Positions 52,711-61,121 of a DNA stretch of 64,000 bases are shown here, piece after piece. Below the pieces are notes generated by a model that did not search any database, was not told the DNA's origin, and saw only the letters and a program-made list of their open reading frames with translations. The stretch's first letter is position 1; every line of letters starts with the position of its first letter. The position numbers and the translations under genes were made by a program. Source of the DNA: Chryseobacterium sp. S0630 (GTDB lineage Bacteria; Bacteroidota; Bacteroidia; Flavobacteriales; Weeksellaceae); NCBI RefSeq assembly GCF_024158915.1, contig NZ_JAMZGF010000017.1:1-64000 (forward strand). Direction: 5' to 3'.

Positions 52711-53121
52711 ATGAAAACGTTTATCATTATTTTGACATGTATTGCGGGTATTTTCTACGGAAAAGCTCAGCAGCTCGTCTATAAGCCGGTAAATCCAGCC
52801 TTTGGAGGAGATACATTTAATTATCAGTGGCTTTTAAGCTCTGCTAATGCACAAAACCCATTTGATGAAAAAAATGATTTCAGCGATTTGCTGGATCGAG
52901 TGAACTCTCTTGATAGTTTTACTGAAAGTCTTAACAGGCAGATCCTCAGTGAGCTTTCACGAAAACTGTTTGAAGAACAGTTTGGTGATGGAAACATAAA
53001 ACCCGGAAATTATCTTTTCGGTTCCCTTTATCTACAAATTACCAATACTAATCAGGGACTTTTAATCAATATTTTGGATACCAGCAATGGCGATCAGTCC
53101 GAGATCGTAATTCCAAAATAG
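52711..53121 (+). CDS. csgF: CsgF-type curli assembly protein
   Basis: Small periplasmic/outer-membrane protein of 136 residues from the second Met (52711), which gives a clean signal peptide ending GKAQ. The mature N terminus QLVYKPVNPAFGGDTFNYQWLLSSANAQN is the CsgF signature, the part that sits in the CsgG pore in E. coli. The rest is helical (residues 45-90) and beta (to the end). It follows csgE by 11 bases. Confidence 0.92.
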   Translation: MKTFIIILTCIAGIFYGKAQQLVYKPVNPAFGGDTFNYQWLLSSANAQNPFDEKNDFSDLLDRVNSLDSFTESLNRQILSELSRKLFEEQFGDGNIKPGNYLFGSLYLQITNTNQGLLINILDTSNGDQSEIVIPK

Positions 53122-53145
53122 GTAATCACTAAAAATAAACTTACC

Positions 53146-54510
53146 ATGACAACCTACACTTATACCAGAATCTTTTTCTGCACCTTCCTGCTATGCATTT
53201 TGCAGGCCTGTAGTTCAATATTTGGTTTACCTTCGGATCCCGAAAAACCAACAATGGGAGAGGTTACATCTTCCACCGCAGAATTAAAAAATCTTCCGCT
53301 TCCCAAAGAGAAGATTGTAATAGGAGTCTACAAATTCAGAGACCAGACCGGCCAGTATAAACCTTCCGAAAATGGAAACAACTGGAGTACGGCAGTCCCT
53401 CAGGGAACTACAACCATTCTTATCAAAGCATTAGAAGACAGCCGCTGGTTTGTCCCTATTGAAAGGGAAAATATAGCCAATCTTCTCAATGAAAGACAGA
53501 TCATCCGTTCCACCAGACAGGAATACATCAAGGATGCAGACAAAAACAATCAATCACTTCCACCTCTTTTATACGCCGGGATTCTTCTCGAAGGCGGCGT
53601 TATCTCATATGACAGCAATATTCTGACCGGAGGACTTGGAGCAAGATATTTCGGAATCGGAGCTTCCACACAGTACCGTCAGGACAGAATTACCATCTAT
53701 CTCCGCGCTGTCTCTACACTTAACGGAGAAATTCTTAAAACGGTTTATACTTCTAAAACCATTCTTTCAACCAGTGTTAACGGAAGCTTTTTCAGATATA
53801 TTGATACTGAAAGATTACTGGAAGCTGAGGTAGGTCTGACTCAAAACGAACCTGTTCAGCTCGCCGTAACAGAAGCAATAGAAAAAGCTGTGAAAGCCCT
53901 GATTGTTGAAGGAATCAGAGATAAAATATGGGGGAAGGCAATAGATGAGAATGGAGGATATCAAAGCTTAATCAACGAATACAACAGAGAGCAGGAGCAA
54001 AATAATGACAGAGCTGTTGGAGGCAGATATCCGCAGGATTACAGACAGAAAGTATCCATATTTGCCAATGTTGAAGGACAGAAAGTTAAAGATGACTATG
54101 TAGGTCCTAAAATGAATGTTGGTGGAAAAATAGGACTTAAATATTTCCTTACTCCTTATCTGAATATGGAACTGAACGCAAGCTATTTTACGCTTGAAAA
54201 TTCAAATATTGTGAAAAGAAACTACTATGGTCCTGAAGTGAATCTGGAATACATCCTTTTTCCAAAATACAGATTCAGTCCATTTGTTTATGGTGGAGCA
54301 GGAGCGTTGTATTCAAAATATAAACCCCAATATAAAGCACAGTTCGGTGGCGGGCTGGAATATATGATCAGCAAGAATTTTTCGCTGAGAGCCTCCGCCC
54401 AATATGACCTTGGCTTCAAAGACGACTGGGAAGGCCTTGTAAACGGAAAAAGAAAAGATCAGGCTTTGCGCTTTGGAATAGGAATCAACTTTTACTTCGG
54501 AAACAAATAA
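53146..54510 (+). CDS. csgG: CsgG curli secretion channel with C-terminal beta-barrel extension
   Basis: Outer-membrane lipoprotein of 454 residues that forms the nonameric curli export pore. Lipobox LQAC at about residues 19-22. The CsgG domain (about 45-265) includes VYKFRDQTGQYKPS, WSTAVPQGTTTILIKAL and DSRWFVPIERENIANLLNERQIIR, nearly as in E. coli. E. coli CsgG ends at about 277 residues; here an additional 150 residues (about 305-454) form alternating strands such as YFLTPYLNMELNASY and FSPFVYGGAGALYSKY that look like an eight-stranded outer-membrane barrel. Confidence 0.93.
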   Translation: MTTYTYTRIFFCTFLLCILQACSSIFGLPSDPEKPTMGEVTSSTAELKNLPLPKEKIVIGVYKFRDQTGQYKPSENGNNWSTAVPQGTTTILIKALEDSRWFVPIERENIANLLNERQIIRSTRQEYIKDADKNNQSLPPLLYAGILLEGGVISYDSNILTGGLGARYFGIGASTQYRQDRITIYLRAVSTLNGEILKTVYTSKTILSTSVNGSFFRYIDTERLLEAEVGLTQNEPVQLAVTEAIEKAVKALIVEGIRDKIWGKAIDENGGYQSLINEYNREQEQNNDRAVGGRYPQDYRQKVSIFANVEGQKVKDDYVGPKMNVGGKIGLKYFLTPYLNMELNASYFTLENSNIVKRNYYGPEVNLEYILFPKYRFSPFVYGGAGALYSKYKPQYKAQFGGGLEYMISKNFSLRASAQYDLGFKDDWEGLVNGKRKDQALRFGIGINFYFGNK

Positions 54511-54521
54511 AAACACGAACT

Positions 54522-56033
54522 ATGAAAACTATAATTAAAATATTCAGCATATTCATCTTTGCTTTTTGTCTGTTTTCATGCAATGAAGACCTTGTAGAAC
54601 AGGCTCAAACAGGAATGTTAAAAGGAAAAGTCGTAAAAAGAGGTAGCAATGTGCTGCTTTCTAATGTGAAGATATTTACCAATCCTACGACACAAACGGT
54701 TTTCAGTGGTACAGACGGTTCATTTGAAATCGCTGCCATGCCGATAGGTAATTATTCTGTAAAAGCAGAACTTTCAGGATATATCACAAGCTTTCAGTCA
54801 GTCAATATACAAAATCAAAATCAGGTGGTAACGGTAGTTTTTGAGATGGATGATGATACTTCATTGAATTCTCCTCCCGCTACACCACAGTTGCTAAGTC
54901 CGATAGATAACGCAGTAAATCAACCTTTGAGCGTCGAATTAACCTGGAGCGCAACAGATCCCGATACAGCAGATGTATTAAGATACAGTCTGACCATTAA
55001 AAATAATCTTGACACTAATGTGATTCAGGTTAATGATTTGACAGCAAACCACTATACGCTTTCAAATCTGAAGTTTGGTGTAAGTTACTTCTGGCAGGTG
55101 TCTGTTTCGGACGGCATTCACCAGCCAGTTTTAAGTTCTATCAGTAAATTTACCACCAATACAGTTCCGGCCAACAGGTATCATTACGTTCAGAAACAGA
55201 ATGGAAACTTTGTGATTATTTCCAGTGATGACCAGGGAAATAACTTCCAGTTTACCAGTTCTTCCTACAACAGCTGGCGACCGCGCAAAAATAATAATGC
55301 AGGTCTTATTGCATTCCTTCGTACGGAAGGTGGAAGTACCCATCTTTATACTGCCAATCCGGATGGCTCCAATCCATTTAAAGTAACAACAGTGGCTGTT
55401 GCAGGTTTTAATAACTATGAAATGGACTTTGCATGGAGCACAAATGGTAAAGAACTTATTTATTCCAACTTTAATAAGTTATACAGGATTAATAAAGATG
55501 GAAGCGGGCTGAGCTTAGTGTATACAACTCCGGACGGAAGCCTGATCTCCGAATGTGACTGGAGCTATGATGGCAGTAAAATAGCATTGAAAACCAATGA
55601 TTATAACGGATATAATACTAAAATTTATGTAATAGACATCAATGGTGCTGTTCTTAAAACGGTATTGTCAGGTACTGCAGGTGCCAGCGGAGGTTTGAAC
55701 TTCTCTGTAGACGGACAGCTTCTTCTCTTTACCCGTGATATGTCCGGATATTTGGATGGAAGTGGGAATTACCGTCAGCTGGATTCACATATCTTTATCT
55801 ATAACCTTGTTACAGATGCTGTGAGTGATATTTCTGCAGAAAGCGAAAAAGTACTGGGAACGAATGATCTCGATCCTAGGTTCTCACCAAATAATGCTCA
55901 GATTATCTTCATGAATACCTCCAACGACAATATTTCTCAAAGGAATGTAATGGTGATTGACCTTAGTAGTACGCTGACCGATATGACAAGAACAACTCTG
56001 TTCAGTAATGGAGAAATGCCGGATTATGAGTAA
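54522..56033 (+). CDS. Lipoprotein with CarboxypepD-reg, Fn3-like and WD40/PD40-type domains
   Basis: Protein of 503 residues with lipobox LFSC (about 17-20). Residues about 32-105 are a carboxypeptidase-regulatory-like beta sandwich (GMLKGKVVKRG...GNYSVKAELSGY), about 120-205 an Fn3-like domain ending SYFWQVSVSDGIHQP, and about 220-503 a TolB-like propeller with repeating segments (LYTANPDGSNPFK, LYRINKDGSGLS, WSYDGSKIALKTND). It begins 11 bases after csgG and is likely in the same transcript. A role in attaching curli or the cell surface is a guess. Confidence 0.8.
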   Translation: MKTIIKIFSIFIFAFCLFSCNEDLVEQAQTGMLKGKVVKRGSNVLLSNVKIFTNPTTQTVFSGTDGSFEIAAMPIGNYSVKAELSGYITSFQSVNIQNQNQVVTVVFEMDDDTSLNSPPATPQLLSPIDNAVNQPLSVELTWSATDPDTADVLRYSLTIKNNLDTNVIQVNDLTANHYTLSNLKFGVSYFWQVSVSDGIHQPVLSSISKFTTNTVPANRYHYVQKQNGNFVIISSDDQGNNFQFTSSSYNSWRPRKNNNAGLIAFLRTEGGSTHLYTANPDGSNPFKVTTVAVAGFNNYEMDFAWSTNGKELIYSNFNKLYRINKDGSGLSLVYTTPDGSLISECDWSYDGSKIALKTNDYNGYNTKIYVIDINGAVLKTVLSGTAGASGGLNFSVDGQLLLFTRDMSGYLDGSGNYRQLDSHIFIYNLVTDAVSDISAESEKVLGTNDLDPRFSPNNAQIIFMNTSNDNISQRNVMVIDLSSTLTDMTRTTLFSNGEMPDYE

Positions 56034-56041
56034 GGTATAAC

Positions 56042-56111
56042 GTTTAATGTTCAATGTTTAATGTTTAAAGTTCAATGTTTAATGTTTAAAGTCCAAGGTT
56101 TTAGTTTTAAA
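56042..56111. repeat. Heptamer tandem array
   Basis: Ten contiguous 7-base units in one phase: GTTTAAT, GTTCAAT, GTTTAAT, GTTTAAA, GTTCAAT, GTTTAAT, GTTTAAA, GTCCAAG, GTTTTAG, TTTTAAA. It starts 9 bases after the propeller lipoprotein stop. The remaining 200 bases to the next terminator show no gene. Confidence 0.9.
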
Positions 56112-56285
56112 GTGAGGTATGAGATCATATCTGTACCCATTAGAGATAAATTTAGAATTAATTAAATAAGTTTTTCATTGTTAAGTCTCTGATTTCTCTG
56201 CCTCACTTTTTATGCTATAGACTTTGATTATATTTGACAATAAAAATTCTCCCTGAAGAAATGCTAACATTAAAATCAGGGGTAA

Positions 56286-56321
56286 AAAAAATTCCAGACT
56301 TTGTATAAGCCTGGAATTTTT
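56286..56321 (-). terminator. Terminator of the CsgD-like regulator gene
   Basis: AAAAATTCCAG and CTGGAATTTTT pair perfectly around a 13-base loop, 21 bases past the regulator's stop. Confidence 0.75.
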
Positions 56322-56341
56322 GAGTGATTCATGGAAGTCTT

Positions 56342-56992
56342 TCAGTCGATGATATGATTCTCTATCGCATATTTTACAATTCCGACTGAGTTTTTGGCAT
56401 TGAGTTTCAAAAGAATTCTTTTTCTGTGTGTTTCTACCGTATTGATACTGATAAATAATTTTTCAGAGATATCTTTACTGCTGCAGCCGTCACATATGAG
56501 TTTGAGGATTTCCATTTCGCGACGGGTGAGAGGTTCTTTGATATGAGGATTGGGTTTTCCCTGTTCACTACTAATAAAATTGATCATTCTTTCCTTGGCA
56601 TGATCACAGATGTAGATCTCATTAAGAAGTAAAACATTGATGGATTTAACAAACTCGTCATAGGAACAGTTTTTATCCAGATAAGCTTTAATACCTTTAT
56701 TGAAGAGTTTTCGGATGTCAATCACATCATATGAACTCCCAATGATGATGATTTTGGTATTTTTATGTTCTGAAATAATACTTTCCACCAGCTTGCAGAT
56801 TTCCGAAAGCATGAGCATGTTGGAACTCATTACAAGCATTTCTGGAGGTTCTTCTTTTAAATGTTTGGAAAGGTTTTCTAAAGAATTACAAATATCAATG
56901 GTACTGAAAATTTTGCTTTGGGTAAGCAGTCTTGATAATCCCTCTGTGTAGAGCATGGGCTCATCAAAAATGGTCAATCTTGGTTTCATCAT
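56342..56992 (-). CDS. LuxR/NarL-type response regulator with atypical receiver (CsgD-like)
   Basis: Transcription factor of 216 residues. Receiver residues 5-125: acidic Asp10-Glu11 are present, but the phospho-acceptor position in LVMSSNML is Ser56 and the usual following Pro is Leu. IIIIGSS and KGIKAYLDKNC continue the fold. The C-terminal LuxR HTH (about 150-216) contains LTRREMEILKLICDGCSSKDISEKLFISINTVETHRKRI. The regulator cannot be switched by canonical Asp phosphorylation. The position beside curli and the altered receiver recall E. coli CsgD. That it controls the cluster is inference. Confidence 0.85.
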   Translation of the reverse strand: MMKPRLTIFDEPMLYTEGLSRLLTQSKIFSTIDICNSLENLSKHLKEEPPEMLVMSSNMLMLSEICKLVESIISEHKNTKIIIIGSSYDVIDIRKLFNKGIKAYLDKNCSYDEFVKSINVLLLNEIYICDHAKERMINFISSEQGKPNPHIKEPLTRREMEILKLICDGCSSKDISEKLFISINTVETHRKRILLKLNAKNSVGIVKYAIENHIID

Positions 56993-57205
56993 GGTTTGTT
57001 TTGTTTATATAAAAATAGGAAAAAAACTTCACATTTTGAATGAAATTGTTAAATATTTTAAAATTATTATGTTTTTATTAGTAGTAAAACGTTATTTTTA
57101 TTGATTTTTCATTAAATAATTCTCTTTTTGTGGAGTTTTTGGGAGTTATTGCTGTTAAAATCTATTATTCATCGTTATTTTCAAAGGTTATTTCGAAGTG
57201 TGGTA

Positions 57206-57673
57206 CTATTTAACTAACGTGGTAGGGATATGCTTTACCGGAAAATTAACAGAATTGGCAATGAAGCAGAATTCGTTGGCCTTATGATGAAGTTGCTCCG
57301 CTTTTTCTATCATAGATTCTTCTGCAACCGTTACGGTAGGGTGTAAAGTTACTTCTGTAAAATGACCGCTTCCACTGGCTGTTTCTGTCATGATGCCTGT
57401 GGCTTCATCAGTGTAGTCTGTAACAATGATCCCAGCTTCAGAACAGAAATGAAGATACCATAGCATATGACAGGAGGAAAGTGAAGATAACAGCATGTCT
57501 TCCGGATTGTGTTTTGTTTTATCACCTCGGAACGCCGGATCAGATGAACCTTCAATAATAGTTTTGTTTTCTGCTGAAATAGTATGACTTCTTTCATAAT
57601 CTCTATAACTGCTTGTTCCCGTTCCCTGGTTTCCTGTCCACTGAATGGTGATTTTGTAATGGTGGTTTTTCAT
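57206..57673 (-). CDS. OsmC family peroxiredoxin-like protein
   Basis: Protein of 155 residues. The two redox cysteines are in LSSLSSCHMLWYL (about residue 68) and NEFCFIANSV (about 138). SSDPAFRGDKTKHNPEDMLL is the family-typical link before the first cysteine. Members reduce organic hydroperoxides; this one is of the YhfA/OsmC-like general type rather than Ohr. A block of heptamer repeats begins 6 bases upstream of its start codon, so expression could vary with copy number. Confidence 0.9.
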   Translation of the reverse strand: MKNHHYKITIQWTGNQGTGTSSYRDYERSHTISAENKTIIEGSSDPAFRGDKTKHNPEDMLLSSLSSCHMLWYLHFCSEAGIIVTDYTDEATGIMTETASGSGHFTEVTLHPTVTVAEESMIEKAEQLHHKANEFCFIANSVNFPVKHIPTTLVK

Positions 57674-57678
57674 ATTTT

Positions 57679-57754
57679 AAAGATAAAAGATAAAAGATAA
57701 AAGATAAAAGATAAAAGATAAAAGATAAAAGATAAAAGATAAAAGATAAAAGAT
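57679..57754. repeat. Perfect heptamer tandem repeat next to osmC start
   Basis: AAAGATA repeats ten times without a mismatch (57679-57748), then AAAGAT. On the osmC strand it reads TATCTTT repeated, ending just upstream of the ATG at 57673. The perfection suggests recent expansion or contraction, in contrast with the degenerate arrays elsewhere. Confidence 0.95.
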
Positions 57755-57776
57755 GTTGTTATTAAAATTCAATAGG

Positions 57777-57833
57777 GGTGGGCTTTAGCCCGCCTAACAA
57801 TAAGATGTCGATCCATTGGCTTCAGCCAAAACT
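57777..57833. repeat. REP-like short hairpins
   Basis: GGGCTTTAGCCC and TTGGCTTCAGCCAA are two small perfect hairpins about 37 bases apart, with CGCCTAACAATAAGATGTCG between. It looks like an intergenic REP-type element. It lies between osmC and the RNase G terminator. Confidence 0.7.
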
Positions 57834-57878
57834 TTAAAAAATCTTATTTTTTGCTTACCAAAGTAAGGAAAGATAACA

Positions 57879-57914
57879 AAAAAACCTCCAGAAAACTGAA
57901 GGTTTTAAATTTTT
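57879..57914 (-). terminator. Terminator of the RNase G gene
   Basis: AAAACCTCCAG and CTGAAGGTTTT pair with one mismatch around AAAA. Located 8 bases past the stop of the gene. Confidence 0.8.
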
Positions 57915-59473
57915 TAATTAGAGAATTCTATCAATTCTTCTTTTTTGGCATTGTAGATTTTGTATTCTAAATATTTAAAAGAATCCCTTGGAACAATGGT
58001 TACCCACTTTTTGTATTTGATAAACCATTTCATCTGGATACTTTTAATGCCTTTTGTAAGGTAGGCTTCCACAAATGGGTGTACATGCAGGTAGATTTTT
58101 CCTTTTTCTTTCTGCAGGATATTTCTTAAAGTTTCACCCATTCTTTCCACGATAACAATAGGAGCTACAATTTCTCCGTCTTTGTTCGGGTTTTCTTCTT
58201 TGGTATCGATCTGTTTTTCCGGACGGTTTCTTTGTCTGGTGATCTGAATCAAACCAAATTTACTAGGAGGAAGGATTTTGTGGCGAGCCTTGTCGCGCTT
58301 CATTTCCTCTTTCAGATGCTCGTAAAGATCTCTTCTGTGATCAGAATTCGGCATATCTATGAAATCGATAACGATGATACCTCCCATATCGCGGAGGCGA
58401 AGTTGTCTTGCGATTTCTGTAGCGGCCATTTTGTTCACTTTCAGTGCGTGCTCTTTGTTGACAGCAGTTCCGGTAGTAATATTGTTTCCGGAGTTGACGT
58501 CTACTACGTGAAGTGCTTCTGTGTGTTCAATAACAAGATAGGCCCCTTTAGAACTTGGAATGTTTACGTGTTTTCCAAAGCTCTGTTTAAGTTGTTTTTC
58601 AACATTGTAATATTCCAGAAGAGGAATATGGGAATCATAAAACTGGACAATATTTTTCTTTTCAGGAGCAATTACTTCAATGTAATTTTTCATTTCGTTC
58701 ACCATCTGTTCATCGTCGCAGATAATATTTACGAAGTCCTGGTTAAAATTGTCTCTTAGAATAGCTGAAGCTTTGTCTTCTTCGCTTAAAACTTTAGACG
58801 GAACTTTATTTCTCTGAATGTTTTTGAAAGTGCTTTCCCACTTCTGAACCAGCTGATTCATATCATTATGCAGGTCGGCAACTTTTTTGCCCTCCGCTAC
58901 AGTTCTGATAATGACCCCGAATCCTTCAGGCTTAATGCTGTCAATAAGGGTTCTTAGTCTTTCTTTTTCCTCAAAGCTTCTGATTTTTTTGGAAATAGAA
59001 ACTTTATTGTCGAAAGGAATTAAAACCAGAAAGCGTCCTGTTAATGAAATCTGGGTAGAAATTCTTGGTCCTTTGGTAGAAATAGGTTCTTTGGTAATTT
59101 GTAAAAGAACCAGATCGTCCTTGGCAATTACTTTGTCTACCGTTCCGTTTTTGTCTATTTCGGGTTGTATCTCGAAATTCTTTAAGCTCGAAGTGCTTTG
59201 TTTTTTGGAAATAGTATCTTTTAAAAACTTTCTGTATGTAAGATACTGAGGGCCCAGATCCTGATAATGCAGAAATGCATCCTTGTCATATCCGATGTTG
59301 ACGAATGCAGCATTCAGGTTTGGGGCTAGTTTTTTTACTTTTCCTATAAACAGATCTCCAACTATAAAATCGCTTTTGTCTTCTTGCTCATGAAGTTCAC
59401 ATAGTCTTCCGTCTTCCAGCAGCGCAATCTTTGTAAGATCATCTTCATGCGAAACTATTAGTTCTTTCTTCAT
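57914..59473 (-). CDS. rng: Ribonuclease E/G family protein
   Basis: Endoribonuclease of 519 residues for rRNA maturation and mRNA decay. The N-terminal S1-like domain has DLFIGKVKKLAPNLNAAFVNIGYDKDAFLHYQDLG (about 40-76). The catalytic core has EHTEALHVVDVNSG, GGIIVIDFIDMPNSDHRRDL (metal-binding aspartates) and FGLIQITRQRNRPE. The CPxC zinc-link of E. coli RNase E/G is not visible where it would be, after the RQR motif. It begins 234 bases after the small basic protein gene on the same strand. Confidence 0.92.
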   Translation of the reverse strand: MKKELIVSHEDDLTKIALLEDGRLCELHEQEDKSDFIVGDLFIGKVKKLAPNLNAAFVNIGYDKDAFLHYQDLGPQYLTYRKFLKDTISKKQSTSSLKNFEIQPEIDKNGTVDKVIAKDDLVLLQITKEPISTKGPRISTQISLTGRFLVLIPFDNKVSISKKIRSFEEKERLRTLIDSIKPEGFGVIIRTVAEGKKVADLHNDMNQLVQKWESTFKNIQRNKVPSKVLSEEDKASAILRDNFNQDFVNIICDDEQMVNEMKNYIEVIAPEKKNIVQFYDSHIPLLEYYNVEKQLKQSFGKHVNIPSSKGAYLVIEHTEALHVVDVNSGNNITTGTAVNKEHALKVNKMAATEIARQLRLRDMGGIIVIDFIDMPNSDHRRDLYEHLKEEMKRDKARHKILPPSKFGLIQITRQRNRPEKQIDTKEENPNKDGEIVAPIVIVERMGETLRNILQKEKGKIYLHVHPFVEAYLTKGIKSIQMKWFIKYKKWVTIVPRDSFKYLEYKIYNAKKEELIEFSN

Positions 59474-59707
59474 TTTTTAATAAGATAAAATTGTTAAGAT
59501 TATAGACGCAGATGTTTTTTATGGATTAATTCATCTATTAAATATAAGGATTTTGAATGAAAACCATTATATGTTTATTAAAATAATATTTGAAACCCTC
59601 CGTTTTCCGCGGAATCTTATAGTTGCAAACAAAAATATAGTTAGTGAACTTTAGAAATTTAAATCCACCAACTATATTATTATATTGTAAATCTCGAGAA
59701 AAAGAGA

Positions 59708-59797
59708 TTATTTTTTCTTATGTCTGTTTGCTCTTCTTCTTTTCTTTCTTTTGTGAGTAGCAACCTTGTGTCTTTTTCTTTTCTTTCCGCTTGGCAT
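59708..59797 (-). CDS. 29-residue highly basic protein, possible ribosomal protein
   Basis: The minus-strand ORF from 59797 to 59708 encodes 29 residues beginning MPSGKKRKRHKVATHK and ending in NRHKKK. Twenty of the 29 residues are Lys, Arg or His and there are no acidic residues. The size and composition are reminiscent of bS22/mS38-like basic ribosomal peptides and of the small proteins conserved in Bacteroidota near HU genes. It lies 43 bases after the HU gene and 234 before RNase G. Its assignment as a true ribosomal protein is inference. Confidence 0.75.
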   Translation of the reverse strand: MPSGKKRKRHKVATHKRKKRRRANRHKKK

Positions 59798-59840
59798 AAT
59801 TTTAATTTTTTAGTAACTAGTTAATATTCAGTTAATGTTC

Positions 59841-60131
59841 TTATTTTACTGCAACTTTAGTTTTTACTTTCTCAACAAAAGATTTTGAAGGTTTGAAAGC
59901 AGGAATGTTATGAGCAGGAATCTCAATTGCAGTGTTTTTAGAAATATTTCTTCCTGTTTTAGCAGCTCTTGTTTTAATGATAAAAGATCCAAAACCTCTT
60001 AGATAAACGTTATCCCCATTATACATAGAAGTTCTGATCTCCTGCATAAAAGCTTCTACAACTTTCTGTGTTTCATTCTTTTCTGTTCCCAACTTATTTG
60101 AGATGGTGTTTACCAATTCTGCCTTTGTCAT
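59841..60131 (-). CDS. HU family DNA-binding protein
   Basis: Nucleoid protein of 96 residues that bends and compacts DNA as a dimer. MTKAELVNTISNKLG opens the helical dimer core, VYLRGFGSFIIKTRAAKTGRN precedes the arm and IPAHNIPAFKPSKSF carries the intercalating proline region in a form close to the HU motif. The gene has its own clear promoter and is followed by the 29-residue basic protein gene. Confidence 0.95.
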   Translation of the reverse strand: MTKAELVNTISNKLGTEKNETQKVVEAFMQEIRTSMYNGDNVYLRGFGSFIIKTRAAKTGRNISKNTAIEIPAHNIPAFKPSKSFVEKVKTKVAVK

Positions 60132-60162
60132 TTCCTTATTTTAATTTTAAATTTTAGGTGTG

Positions 60163-60195
60163 CAAATTTAGTTAAAAAAATTGAATACTAGCAAA
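60163..60195 (-). promoter_or_regulatory. Promoter of the HU gene
   Basis: On the minus strand TTTG (60195-60192) and TAAATTTG (60170-60163) are 21 bases apart. The predicted start lies about 25 bases before the HU ATG. Confidence 0.75.
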
Positions 60196-60449
60196 TTAGT
60201 GGCAAAATATTTTTATTCAAAGAGTTGGACTTTTTATGTATACACTATATTAAGGTGCAGTGAAGATTATTTAACAATAAAATAATACAGCCGGATAAAG
60301 GTACAAAATTTGATGAACAAAATTTAATAAATGCTGGTTATAGCAGGCTTTACAGTACTTTCTTATCTTGAATATGATATTTTGAGATCCTCTTCTCTGT
60401 CCTCATACATCACGAGGAATTGATTGTTTTTTAGTGAAATCAAAATTTT
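60196..60449. other. Gene-free interval
   Basis: No gene, strong hairpin or repeat is visible between the HU promoter and the end of the regulator gene at 60450. The stretch is very AT-rich. No terminator is evident for the regulator gene. Confidence 0.5.
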
Positions 60450-61121
60450 TTATAAACTGGAATTATAATATCCGTTTTCTACACAGAAGCGTATAAGGTG
60501 AAGTTTGGTTTTTAACCCCAGTTTTTCTGTCAGCCTGTTGATGTAAGTGTCTATAGTCCTGGTACTCAGATTAAGTTTTTCTGCAATTTCTTTATTACTG
60601 AATCCTTCATAACAGAATCTCATAAGCTGTATTTCTGCTGGTGAAAGCTCTTCCTGTCCTTTCTTCTGCCTGTCCATATATTCCTGTACGGCAAGAGGTT
60701 GCTGTTCCCATTCTTTAGAATATGCTTGATAATCAAAGTCTTCAGAGGCAATGCTTCCTTTAATAATATCTTTTATGATGGTACTTTTTTTCTGACAGTA
60801 ATAGATATTGGGAATCTTTGAAAGGATTTCGGCCATATCTTCCTGGTAAGTGCCGGAATAAGTGATGATGGGAGTTTCTGTATTGTTTTTTCTGATGTAC
60901 TTAATGGCTTCAATTCCACTTAATACCGGCATGAAGAGTTCAATAATGAACACATCTTCCTGTCTTCTGTAGATTCTGTTTACCAGTTCATGCCCATTGT
61001 TACAATCATTCAGAAGCATATAGAAAGGATTTTCCATAAGGGTTTTGATCATTATTTTTTTAAAATAAAAATCACTGTCTGCAATGGAAAAACGTACGGT
61101 ATTAGATAATATTTTACTCAT
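60450..61121 (-). CDS. LuxR-type response regulator with Asp-to-Glu receiver
   Basis: Transcription factor of 223 residues. Receiver residues 9-130: Asp15 and Asp17 are the acidic pocket, but the phospho-acceptor in FIIELFMPVLSG is Glu61. IITYSGT and IYYCQKKS supply the conserved Thr/Ser-like and Lys positions. The C-terminal HTH (about 157-223) has LSPAEIQLMRFCYEGFSNKEIAEKLNLSTRTIDTYINRLTEKLG. Glutamate at this position can mimic the phosphorylated state. Divergent from the T6SS cluster by about 180 bases, so control of that cluster is plausible. Confidence 0.85.
   Translation of the reverse strand: MSKILSNTVRFSIADSDFYFKKIMIKTLMENPFYMLLNDCNNGHELVNRIYRRQEDVFIIELFMPVLSGIEAIKYIRKNNTETPIITYSGTYQEDMAEILSKIPNIYYCQKKSTIIKDIIKGSIASEDFDYQAYSKEWEQQPLAVQEYMDRQKKGQEELSPAEIQLMRFCYEGFSNKEIAEKLNLSTRTIDTYINRLTEKLGLKTKLHLIRFCVENGYYNSSL

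Noticed and set aside
58232..58759. 175-codon open frame opposite RNase G
   Set aside because: Antisense shadow with no signal peptide, motif or coding bias; RNase G frame is fully conserved.
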